A DNA stretch of 9,979 nt, from NCBI GenBank assembly GCA_027069035.1, contig JALXFI010000420.1, forward strand, positions 1 through 9,979, written 5' to 3'. The notes under the pieces were generated by a model that saw only the letters and a list, made by a program, of their open reading frames with translations, did not search any database and was not told where the DNA came from. Below, piece after piece: positions 1-5,862 of this stretch (position 1 is its first letter; the number at the start of each line of letters is the position of its first letter). The DNA comes from a bacterium. GTDB lineage: Bacteria; Desulfobacterota; GWC2-55-46; S146-80; JALXFI01. The position numbers and the translations under genes are program-made.

Positions 1-204
1 GGCTGCGTAGGTCATCTCCTGATAATTAACCGTAAGGGGCAAAAAATCAACATCATCTCTCGACTCCTTTGAGACAACAGCCGTAACAAGAACGACTGTA
101 TCACCGTATCTGACAACAACCGACCCGTTAGCCTGACGGGCAACCCCGCCTGTCTCTATCTTAAGAGGCCTTCCCCACAACATAATCTCATATTCTTTTT
201 TCAT
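1..204 (-). CDS. pnp: Polyribonucleotide nucleotidyltransferase (PNPase), N-terminal fragment
   Basis: PNPase is a phosphorolytic 3'-to-5' exoribonuclease that degrades mRNA processively and acts in the degradosome or as a free trimer. Only the first 68 codons are visible; the gene runs off the left edge. Reading from the ATG at 204-202, the peptide carries the first RNase PH-domain landmarks: GRPLKIETGGVARQANGSVV at residues 11-30, then RYGDTVVLVTAV, then DFLPLTVNYQEMTYAA at the edge. These match the conserved N terminus of the family. A purine-rich stretch (GGAAAGGGAAGAG) lies just before the ATG and can act as the ribosome binding site. It follows rpsO by 61 bases, the classical rpsO-pnp pairing, and I see no convincing terminator between them, so cotranscription is likely. 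The identification is firm despite truncation by the window. Confidence 0.95.
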   Translation of the reverse strand, partial: MKKEYEIMLWGRPLKIETGGVARQANGSVVVRYGDTVVLVTAVVSKESRDDVDFLPLTVNYQEMTYAA

Positions 205-265
205 CTCTTCCCTTTCCAATAAAACCGATCGTCTTACATAAATAAAATTTAGCTTAAAAACGAGG

Positions 266-532
266 CTATCTACGTATTCCAAGTCTCTTTATAATCTCTT
301 TATAACGATTGACTTCCGTTGTCTTCAGATAATCAAGAAGCCGCCTTCTCTGCCCGACAAGTTTGAGCAACCCCCTTCTGGAATGATGATCTTTCTTGTG
401 GACCTTAAAGTGTTCTGTAAGATAGCTGATCCTTTCACTCAAAAGTGCTATCTGAACCTCAGGAGAACCTGTATCGCCCTCATGAAGTTTAAAATTGTTA
501 ATTATATCCCTCTTTCTTTCCTGATTAAACAT
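266..532 (-). CDS. rpsO: 30S ribosomal protein S15
   Basis: S15 is a primary 16S rRNA-binding protein that nucleates assembly of the 30S platform. The 88-residue product matches the usual 88-89 residue length. Family landmarks are visible: HEGDTGSPEVQIALLSERI (about residues 17-35, part of the rRNA-binding surface), LTEHFKVHKKDHHSRRGLL (38-56), then GQRRRLLDYLK and a C-terminal YKEIIKRLGIRR. The ATG is preceded by a very strong Shine-Dalgarno sequence, AAGGAGG at 538-544, with a 5-nt spacer, and the stop is TAG. It stands between truB and pnp as in most bacteria. A 222-base gap separates it from truB, with a repeat copy and a candidate promoter, so it probably begins its own transcript. S15 commonly represses its own mRNA through a leader structure; I could not recognise a known leader class in the short AT-rich leader here. 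Confidence 0.97.
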   Translation of the reverse strand: MFNQERKRDIINNFKLHEGDTGSPEVQIALLSERISYLTEHFKVHKKDHHSRRGLLKLVGQRRRLLDYLKTTEVNRYKEIIKRLGIRR

Positions 533-580
533 AGACCCCTCCTTAAAATCGCCTCTCTTAAATAGATATATTGTTATATA

Positions 581-609
581 TTTGTACCATTAACATCGAT
601 TTGTGTAAA
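581..609 (-). promoter_or_regulatory. Candidate sigma-70-type promoter for rpsO-pnp
   Basis: On the minus strand, TTTACA (604-609; 5 of 6 to the -35 consensus) is followed after 17 nt by TACAAA (581-586; 4 of 6 to the -10 consensus). TGG sits directly before the -10, giving an extended -10 pattern. The predicted start lies about 40 nt before the rpsO ATG. The site is just downstream of the hairpin end of the intergenic repeat and in an AT-rich stretch. It was read by eye only, and AT-rich sequence yields chance matches. Confidence 0.45.
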
Positions 610-626
610 GTATAAACAAACTTCCT

Positions 627-737
627 AATTCCGCAATGGCGGAATTTGAAATTAACAGTACATCCTTAACTGCCTGAACAAACTTATATACCCTCGGCCT
701 TGCATTTAAGACGTCTTGCCAATTTACCCAAAGACCT
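627..737 (-). repeat. Intergenic repeat, copy A (short core)
   Basis: This is one of two copies in the window of an unnamed intergenic repeat. Read on the minus strand, the left block (695-737) begins AGGTCTTTGGGTAAATTGG and ends GCAAGGCCG. It matches copy B at 41 of 43 positions. The right block (627-673) begins GCAGTTAAGGATG and ends in a hairpin, arms AATTCCGC and GCGGAATT around a 4-nt loop (627-646). It matches copy B at 37 of 47 positions. The core between them is only 21 nt here and unrelated to the core of copy B. Internal inverted arms AAATTGGCAA (716-725) and CTGTTAATTT (649-658) pair at 7 of 10 positions, against 10 of 10 in copy B. It lies between the truB stop and the rpsO promoter and contains no plausible gene. 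Conserved ends with a variable core suggest a small non-autonomous mobile or structured element. Confidence 0.85.
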
Positions 738-756
738 TTCCTGCTTTAGGAAGGTC
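733..756 (-). terminator. Hairpin at the truB 3' end, possible weak terminator
   Basis: On the minus strand GACCTTCC pairs with GGAAAGGTC (8 bp with one bulged A) around the 7-nt loop TAAAGCA, starting inside the truB stop codon. Only three T residues follow before GGG, so as an intrinsic terminator it would be weak. It could instead protect the truB 3' end. Its downstream arm overlaps the first bases of repeat copy A. Confidence 0.35.
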
Positions 757-1672
757 AAGCAAACACCCTTAAAAGCGAGAACACCACTTTACCATCCTTA
801 ACATCCATTATCTCCGCAATGGAAAGAAGTCTTCCTCCTATGGAAACAAACCTCACCTTTTCTCCAGATTGAGCCCTTACACCCCCTTTAATAATGAAAT
901 CCATCCCTAATACCGGCGGCGCTCCATTTAATAGTTTCTCTTCTACCTTCCCATCCACTTCAACAGCAGGAATATCCCGCAGGAGCTTTTCAATCGGTAT
1001 CAGATAACGTCTTAAATTCTCTTCAGGCGCCGACTTAAATTCCTCAAGCGAAAAGCTCTCCCCAATGGAAAAGTCTCCGCTCCTTATCCTCCTTAAACCA
1101 TAGAGATAAGCGTAACAGCCAAGCTCCCTCCCTATGTCTCTGCAAAGCGCCCTTACATAAGTCCCTGAAGAGACAACGGCCTTAAAACTTACAAAAGGCA
1201 GATCAATCCTCGTGAGCTCTAACTCATATATAAAGACCTTGCGGGTCTCCATTTTCGGTTTAATCCCCTTTCTTGCCAGTTTATAAAGGGGAACCCCGTT
1301 TTTTTTAATCGCAGAATATACAGGCGGAACCTGAGATATCTCACCTATAAAGAGCTTTAATGCCCTGGAAATATCCCCAGCGCCAACCTGTATTTTATCC
1401 ACTGCCCTATACACAACCTTGCCCTCTCTATCCAACGTATCCGTTTCTTCTCCAAGTTTCATCGTGGCAAGATATTCTTTTCTTCCTTTCATAAGAAAAG
1501 ATGATAACCTTGTTGCCCTGCCTATACAAAGAGGAAGCACACCTGTTGCCATCGGATCAAGTGTGCCTGTATGCCCGACCTTGCCGTCAATACAGGGAAG
1601 CCTTTTTACCTCGCGTACAATATCATGCGATGAAATGCCCTCAGGCTTATCTATTACCAGAACTCCATCCAT
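755..1672 (-). CDS. truB: tRNA pseudouridine(55) synthase TruB
   Basis: TruB isomerises U55 to pseudouridine in the T-loop of nearly all tRNAs and also assists tRNA folding. The 305-residue length is typical. The N terminus MDGVLVIDKPEGISSHDIV is the family opening. The catalytic motif is HTGTLDPMATGVLPLCIG at residues 34-51, with the catalytic aspartate at D39. QVPPVYSAIKKNGVPLYKLA (about 115-134) and SSGTYVRALCRDIGRELG (about 168-185) are further TruB-fold signatures, and the C-terminal roughly 70 residues fit a PUA RNA-binding domain. The ATG is 4 bases after the nrnA stop, with no strong Shine-Dalgarno of its own, so translational coupling to nrnA is likely. The stop (TGA, 755-757) lies in a small hairpin directly before repeat copy A. 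Confidence 0.97.
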   Translation of the reverse strand: MDGVLVIDKPEGISSHDIVREVKRLPCIDGKVGHTGTLDPMATGVLPLCIGRATRLSSFLMKGRKEYLATMKLGEETDTLDREGKVVYRAVDKIQVGAGDISRALKLFIGEISQVPPVYSAIKKNGVPLYKLARKGIKPKMETRKVFIYELELTRIDLPFVSFKAVVSSGTYVRALCRDIGRELGCYAYLYGLRRIRSGDFSIGESFSLEEFKSAPEENLRRYLIPIEKLLRDIPAVEVDGKVEEKLLNGAPPVLGMDFIIKGGVRAQSGEKVRFVSIGGRLLSIAEIMDVKDGKVVFSLLRVFA

Positions 1673-1676
1673 AGCA

Positions 1677-2672
1677 TTATTGATTCATAATCTTATCGAT
1701 CATTCTTACAACCCTTTCTTTGACATCATCAAGTATTCCTTTAATTGCACAGCCGGCAGCCCTTTGATGCCCGCCGCCGCCAAAAAAAGAAGATATTTCC
1801 GAGACATCAACATCCCCCTTTGACCTGAAACTCAGCTTATATTCATTCTCACCGATCTCCTTAATAAGCACCGCCACCTCAACCGTATCTATGGACCTCG
1901 GATAATTGACAAAGCTTTCCGTAAGATCAATCGAGGCACCGACACTATCAAGCATATCCCTTGTGACATTTAACATTGCGACCTTGCCGTCGCACCTTAG
2001 ATCAAGCGAATTAAGCGCCAAACCCAGAAGTTTAAGCCTCTTTTCAGGATACGATTCATAGAGTTTTTTTGATATCTCCCAGGGGCTTACGCCGATCTCA
2101 ACCAGATCGGCCGCAATCTTAAATGCGCTCGAAGTGGTGCTGCCGTATCTGAAAGAACCCGTATCCGTAAGTATGGCGACATAAAGGTTTATGGCTATAT
2201 TTAGAGTAATATCTATCTGCAATGCCCTAATAAGTCTGTACACTACCTCCCCTGCCGCAGATGCGTCTTCATAAACGAAATTTAGATCCCCGAAGTAATC
2301 ATTTGTTGCATGATGATCGAGATTGATAAGGAGGCCTCTGTCTTTTATCTTCATAAAATCCTCACCAAGCCTGTCGATCTCACCGCAGTCAACGGCAAAA
2401 ACGGCATCAAAACTGTTTTCAGGCAGTATATTGGTTATCGTTTCTACAGATGGCATGAAACCGTAAACAGGCGGTATCCGGTCGGCAAAATAGACAACAA
2501 CATTTTTATCCATTGCCTTAAGGGCAAGGGAAAGCGCAAGGGCGGAACCTATGGCGTCGCCCTCAGGACCGATATGTGCGGAAACAAGAAAGTCTTTATT
2601 GTTATTAACCGCATTAACAATAGACTCTATTGAAGCTCTCTTCCTCTCAAGAACCTTCTCTATCTTATTCAT
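1677..2672 (-). CDS. nrnA: DHH/DHHA1 phosphoesterase, NrnA-type nano-RNase / pAp phosphatase
   Basis: This family removes nucleotides from very short RNAs and in many members also dephosphorylates 3'-phosphoadenosine 5'-phosphate. It acts in the cytoplasm with Mn2+ as cofactor. In 331 residues the DHH motifs appear in order: motif I VSAHIGPEGDAIGSALALSL (about 30-49), motif II FAVDCGEIDRLG (about 91-102), the DHH triplet in INLDHHATNDYFGDLNFV (about 115-132), motif IV LTDTGSFRYGSTTS (about 168-181), and the DHHA1 substrate motif FFGGGGHQRAAGC (about 296-308). Motif I has PEGD where PDGD is most frequent. The start codon overlaps the end of rbfA by 8 bases and the stop is 4 bases before truB, so the three genes form a tight translationally coupled unit. 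Nano-RNase activity suits the nearby PNPase, which leaves short oligoribonucleotides. The split between nano-RNA and pAp activity cannot be decided from sequence. Confidence 0.93.
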   Translation of the reverse strand: MNKIEKVLERKRASIESIVNAVNNNKDFLVSAHIGPEGDAIGSALALSLALKAMDKNVVVYFADRIPPVYGFMPSVETITNILPENSFDAVFAVDCGEIDRLGEDFMKIKDRGLLINLDHHATNDYFGDLNFVYEDASAAGEVVYRLIRALQIDITLNIAINLYVAILTDTGSFRYGSTTSSAFKIAADLVEIGVSPWEISKKLYESYPEKRLKLLGLALNSLDLRCDGKVAMLNVTRDMLDSVGASIDLTESFVNYPRSIDTVEVAVLIKEIGENEYKLSFRSKGDVDVSEISSFFGGGGHQRAAGCAIKGILDDVKERVVRMIDKIMNQ

Positions 2673-3021
2673 TAGTCTTTATTCTCCTGATAATAGACTC
2701 TATCCTCTCTCCATATTCAACAGAATCGTCAAAATAAAATATAATATCAGGCATGTGCCTGAGGCTTAATCTTTTTGCCAGCTCACGTTTAAGATAACCC
2801 TTTGCCTTATTAAGCCCCTCAATCGTATTGCACCTGTCTTCCTCACTGCCCATCATGCTGAAATACACCCTTGCAAGTCTTAGATCACCGCTCATCCTGA
2901 CGCCGGTAAGGGTTATAAAACCTATCCTCGGATCCCTTACCTCCCTTAAAAGAAGCAACGACAACTCTTCCTTTATTAGTTCTCCAAGTTTGTCGACTCT
3001 CTTATTATCATTAGCTCTCAC
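2665..3021 (-). CDS. rbfA: Ribosome-binding factor A
   Basis: RbfA binds the immature 30S subunit near helix 1 of 16S rRNA and is needed for late processing and cold adaptation. The 118-residue product has the single KH-like fold expected. Landmarks are RVDKLGELIKEELSLLL at 8-24, REVRDPRIGFITLTGVRMSG at 26-45, DLRLARVYFSMMGSE, and a C-terminal LRHMPDIIFYFDDSVEYGER, the usual LRxxPxLxFxxDxSxxxGxRI pattern. The start is GTG (3019-3021). An in-frame TGA lies shortly upstream and no better start exists, so GTG is well supported although the Shine-Dalgarno is weak. An 82-base gap separates it from the DUF503 gene, and its last 8 bases overlap nrnA. It neighbours infB, nusA and rimP, which act in the same process. 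Confidence 0.95.
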   Translation of the reverse strand: MRANDNKRVDKLGELIKEELSLLLLREVRDPRIGFITLTGVRMSGDLRLARVYFSMMGSEEDRCNTIEGLNKAKGYLKRELAKRLSLRHMPDIIFYFDDSVEYGERIESIIRRIKTNE

Positions 3022-3071
3022 AACAGATTCCCCATCTCAAGCCGAAGCTACAAGTTCTTCTTTCTTTTTAC

Positions 3072-3101
3072 CTTATATCTTAAAGATTACCTGGCAATCA
3101 A
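3072..3101 (-). promoter_or_regulatory. Possible internal promoter before rbfA
   Basis: In the 82-base gap between the DUF503 gene and rbfA, TTGATT (3096-3101) and TATAAG (3072-3077; 5 of 6 to the -10 consensus) stand 18 nt apart on the minus strand. This is the only gap inside the operon core, apart from the repeat-bearing one, large enough for a promoter. The match is modest and the region is AT-rich, so this is a suggestion only. Confidence 0.22.
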
Positions 3102-3103
3102 GG

Positions 3104-3400
3104 TCAATCCATATTGAAATTTATCAACTCAACAGAGCAGTCTGTCATATCTATAACATTAAGCTCCCTTATAAAATTAATTGCCCTGTCTACAGCAGAA
3201 TTAACAAATTTATTATTGTTGCCGATCATACAAAATCCTATTGTACCCTTCTGCCACAGGTCATTATCTTCCACTTCGGCTATAGAGATATTGAATCTGT
3301 TTTTGACCTTCTGGATAAGCGATTTAAGAACCTGTCTCTTCCTTTTAAGGGAGTTGCTCTCATGTATAAGGAAGCTTATTTTACAAACGCCTACAACCAT
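3104..3400 (-). CDS. ylxP: DUF503 (YlxP-like) protein
   Basis: This is a 98-residue protein of the DUF503/YlxP family, a small ferredoxin-like-fold protein found next to infB and rbfA in Firmicutes and many delta-proteobacterium-like genomes. Published work on YlxP-like proteins points towards 30S maturation, but the molecular role is not settled. The family pattern is visible: VVGVCKISFLIHESNSLKRK at 2-21 (a beta strand, then the conserved SLKxKRxVLxSL helix), KVKNRFNISIAEVEDNDLWQ, GTIGFCMIGNN, and a C-terminal helix and strand. The start ATG (3398-3400) has no good Shine-Dalgarno. Upstream lies a 231-base spacer carrying repeat copy B, unusual for a gene that normally follows infB closely. 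The repeat may have separated it from its original translation signal or coupling to infB. Confidence 0.88.
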   Translation of the reverse strand: MVVGVCKISFLIHESNSLKRKRQVLKSLIQKVKNRFNISIAEVEDNDLWQKGTIGFCMIGNNNKFVNSAVDRAINFIRELNVIDMTDCSVELINFNMD

Positions 3401-3466
3401 TTAACTTAAATTTTAAAGGCAGGAAGGATTGAGAGCGCCTTTTACATACATCCCAAAAATAGATTT

Positions 3467-3621
3467 AGGTTTTTGGGTAAATTGGCAAGACGCCTTAAAT
3501 GCAAGGCCGCAGGCGATTTTTCTTTTGAGGCGTACATAACAGATACGGTGAAAAGGAAAATCGCCTAAAACATAGCAGTTAAGGATGCATTGCCAATTTC
3601 AAATCCCGCTATATCGGGATC
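3467..3621 (+). repeat. Intergenic repeat, copy B (long hairpin core)
   Basis: This is the second copy of the repeat, on the opposite strand to copy A. The left block (3467-3509) and right block (3575-3621) match copy A at 41 of 43 and 37 of 47 positions. The 65-nt core (3510-3574) is unrelated to copy A. It holds a long hairpin: arms 3511-3526 and 3551-3566, 16 bp with a single G-T pair, closing a 24-nt loop. Flanking it are perfect 10-bp inverted arms, AAATTGGCAA (3479-3488) and TTGCCAATTT (3590-3599). The right end is a hairpin, ATCCCG and CGGGAT around 6 nt (3603-3620), 11 bases from the infB stop codon. Left of the element CCCAAAAA and TTTTTGGG (3452-3477) also pair. The whole spacer between infB and the DUF503 gene is therefore dense with secondary structure when transcribed. 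No gene is present in it. Confidence 0.85.
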
Positions 3622-3631
3622 TGGGTACATG

Positions 3632-5806
3632 CTAAAGCCTTGTGGCAACTTCCTTAACCACATATACCTCTATAGTGTCACCAACCTTGATATCATTATA
3701 ATTCTCTATCCCTATACCACATTCATAACCGGAAGCCACCTCTTTTACATCCTCTTTAAAGCGCCTGAGAGAAGATAGTTTTCCATCATAGATAATTACA
3801 TTATCCCTCAAAAGCCGCACATTACTTCCCCGTCTTATCTTGCCCTTATTTACATAACACCCTGCAATCGTTCCGGTCTTTGGTATGGTAAATGTATCCC
3901 TTACCTCCATAATACCCAAAATTTCTTCTTCACTCGTAGGATCGAGAAGCCCTTCCATAGCCTTTTTCACATCATCAACAAGATCATATATGACCGTATA
4001 GAATTTAATATCAACGCCTTCTTTTTCCGCAAGTTCACGCGCCTTAAGTTCCGCCCTCACATTAAAGCCTATAATAACGGCATTTGAAGCAGAGGCAAGC
4101 ATCACATCGTTTTCAGATATACCTCCAGCATTGCTATGAATGACATTTACCTTTACGCTCTCATAATCAAACTTGTTCATGGCATCTACAACCGCTTCAA
4201 CAGAGCCCTGAACATCACCCTTTATTATTATATTAAGCTCCTTTACATCACCTTTTTTAATGCTTTCATACAAGGCATCAAGACTCAACTTACTGCTCTT
4301 GGCAAGTTCCTTCTCCCTTTGTTTAGACAGTCTCATATCCGAGATACGTTTTGCCAAAACCTCATCCTTTACCACATTAAAGGGATCGCCTGCTTCCGGC
4401 ACACCGGAAAGCCCCATAACCTCTACAGGCATGGACGGACCTGCCGATTTAACCCTCTCTCCTTTGTCGCTTATCATTGCCCTCACCTTTCCCGTATACA
4501 CACCGCTTACACATACATCCCCTAACTTAAGGCTGCCATCCTGTATTAAGACTGTGGCTACGGGGCCTCTACCTTTCTCAAGCCTTGATTCAACAATAGT
4601 GCCCATACCGGACTTAGCGGGATTCGCCTTAAGTTCAAGCACTTCCGATTGAAGCAGTATATATTCAAGAAGGTTTACGATACCTGTACCTTTTTTGGCC
4701 GACACCTCGGCAAATATAGTATCTCCGCCCCATTCTTCAGGGATAAGCTCATGTTCGGCAAGTCCGTGTTTTACCATATCTACGTTTGCCTCTGGCAGAT
4801 CGACCTTGTTTATAGCCACTATGATTGGAACCTTCGCGGCCTTTGCATGGTTTATCGCCTCCACAGTCTGGGGTTTGACACCATCATTTGCGGCAACCAC
4901 AAGCACAACCAGATCCGTAACCTTTGCTCCCCTTGCCCTCATAGAGGTAAATGCCTCATGTCCGGGTGTGTCAAGAAAGGTAATATCACCTTTATCAAGA
5001 TGCACATGATACGCACCAATATGCTGGGTTATACCCCCTGCCTCACCCTTTATAACACTCGTCTTTCTTACCGCATCAAGAAGAGAGGTCTTGCCGTGGT
5101 CGACATGACCCATGACCGTAACTACAGGCGGCCTCGGCTTGAGATCTTCAGGCTTATCTTTTACTGTTTCAATAAGGTCAGAGACCTGAACAGCAGTATT
5201 TTCAACTTCATATTCAAACTCACTTGCTATCAGTGTTGCGGCATCCATATCGATATACTGATTTATAGTTGCAACAAGGCCGAGACCCATGAGTTTGCTT
5301 ATAACCTCGCCTGCCTTAACACCCATCTTTTTGGCAAGTTCACCCACAGTAACAACATCGGATATTTTTATAACACGTTTACCAGGTTTTACTGTTTCTT
5401 TAGGCTTTTCTTCCTTTTTCTTCCTTAACTGTATCTTATTGAGCCGTTCCTGCCCATCCAGTATGTTCTTTCTCTTCAATACTTCACGCTTTTTGTCAAA
5501 AGTCCTCTTTTTCCCGGTCCTTTCACTTGGCGGTATCTTGACTTCACGGATCACATGGGGCGGCGCTTCTTTTTCAGGTTGAGAGATTGAAACCTTGGCA
5601 TCTGTTTTAAGCTCCTGCCGGGCGGATACACCTTTCTCTTCAAGTTCCGCAACATTCTTGTTCTCTTTTATATCAACCACTGCATTCAGAGCTTCTTCCA
5701 AGTCTCCAGCTACTGCCTCCGCTACGACCTCCTGAGGTTTAGACTTCTTCTTTCTTCTTCTTATTACAGTGGGTTTTATCCTTTTTTCAACTACCTTATC
5801 ACCCAA
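3632..5806 (-). CDS. infB: Translation initiation factor IF-2
   Basis: IF2 is the GTPase that brings fMet-tRNA to the 30S subunit and promotes subunit joining. The 724 residues are close to the short forms of the family. A charged, Lys/Glu-rich linker fills residues 1-145. An IF2_N module follows (about 146-200, ISDVVTVGELAKKMGVKAGE). The G domain shows G1 GHVDHGKT (233-240), G2 GGITQHIGAY (257-266), G3 DTPGHEAF (279-286), G4 NKVD (333-336) and G5 SAKKG (369-373). The beta-barrel domain II, domain III and C-terminal fMet-tRNA-binding domain follow, with GTIAGCYVNKGKIRRGSNVR near the end. The start is TTG, chosen because AAGGAGG lies 5 nt upstream and the N terminus MGDKVVEKRIKPTVIRRRKK is IF2-like. 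It follows nusA by 56 bases, in the classical nusA-infB order. Confidence 0.98.
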   Translation of the reverse strand: MGDKVVEKRIKPTVIRRRKKKSKPQEVVAEAVAGDLEEALNAVVDIKENKNVAELEEKGVSARQELKTDAKVSISQPEKEAPPHVIREVKIPPSERTGKKRTFDKKREVLKRKNILDGQERLNKIQLRKKKEEKPKETVKPGKRVIKISDVVTVGELAKKMGVKAGEVISKLMGLGLVATINQYIDMDAATLIASEFEYEVENTAVQVSDLIETVKDKPEDLKPRPPVVTVMGHVDHGKTSLLDAVRKTSVIKGEAGGITQHIGAYHVHLDKGDITFLDTPGHEAFTSMRARGAKVTDLVVLVVAANDGVKPQTVEAINHAKAAKVPIIVAINKVDLPEANVDMVKHGLAEHELIPEEWGGDTIFAEVSAKKGTGIVNLLEYILLQSEVLELKANPAKSGMGTIVESRLEKGRGPVATVLIQDGSLKLGDVCVSGVYTGKVRAMISDKGERVKSAGPSMPVEVMGLSGVPEAGDPFNVVKDEVLAKRISDMRLSKQREKELAKSSKLSLDALYESIKKGDVKELNIIIKGDVQGSVEAVVDAMNKFDYESVKVNVIHSNAGGISENDVMLASASNAVIIGFNVRAELKARELAEKEGVDIKFYTVIYDLVDDVKKAMEGLLDPTSEEEILGIMEVRDTFTIPKTGTIAGCYVNKGKIRRGSNVRLLRDNVIIYDGKLSSLRRFKEDVKEVASGYECGIGIENYNDIKVGDTIEVYVVKEVATRL

Positions 5807-5811
5807 ACTAT

Positions 5812-5818
5812 CCTCCTT
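5812..5818 (-). promoter_or_regulatory. Strong Shine-Dalgarno that fixes the TTG start of infB
   Basis: AAGGAGG on the minus strand is followed by a 5-nt spacer (ATAGT) and TTG. No ATG occurs at this position. The full-strength site is the main reason to accept TTG as the infB start. A small hairpin (GTCTTT and AAAGAC, 5828-5846) lies between this site and the nusA stop. Confidence 0.8.
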
Positions 5819-5862
5819 ATCGATAAAGTCTTTATGTTTGAAAGACCATACAGATAATTTAT

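Noticed and set aside
205..265. Terminator or RNase III hairpin between rpsO and pnp
   Set aside because: Only a 6-bp CGATCG palindrome and scattered T runs are present. No stem of useful length precedes a T-tract.
1419..1823. Plus-strand open frame of 134 codons across the truB/nrnA junction
   Set aside because: It is antisense to two well-identified genes and has a low-complexity Ser/Pro/Leu composition typical of shadow frames.
3467..3621. Repeat copy B as an integron attC site
   Set aside because: The conserved ends with a variable core and the GTTAAGG-like stretch looked similar at first. However, the RYYYAAC and GTTRRRY core pair is not present in the right places, no integrase is in the window, and the copies lie between core operon genes rather than cassettes.
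4649..5428. Long open frame of 259 codons on the plus strand, antisense to infB
   Set aside because: It lies wholly inside infB, shows no recognisable motif or composition of a real protein, and has no ribosome binding site. It is a codon-bias shadow of a strongly conserved gene.
5828..5846. Hairpin GTCTTT/AAAGAC in the nusA-infB spacer as a terminator
   Set aside because: It has a six-pair AT-rich stem and only three following Ts, too weak to call a terminator. It is noted only as local structure.
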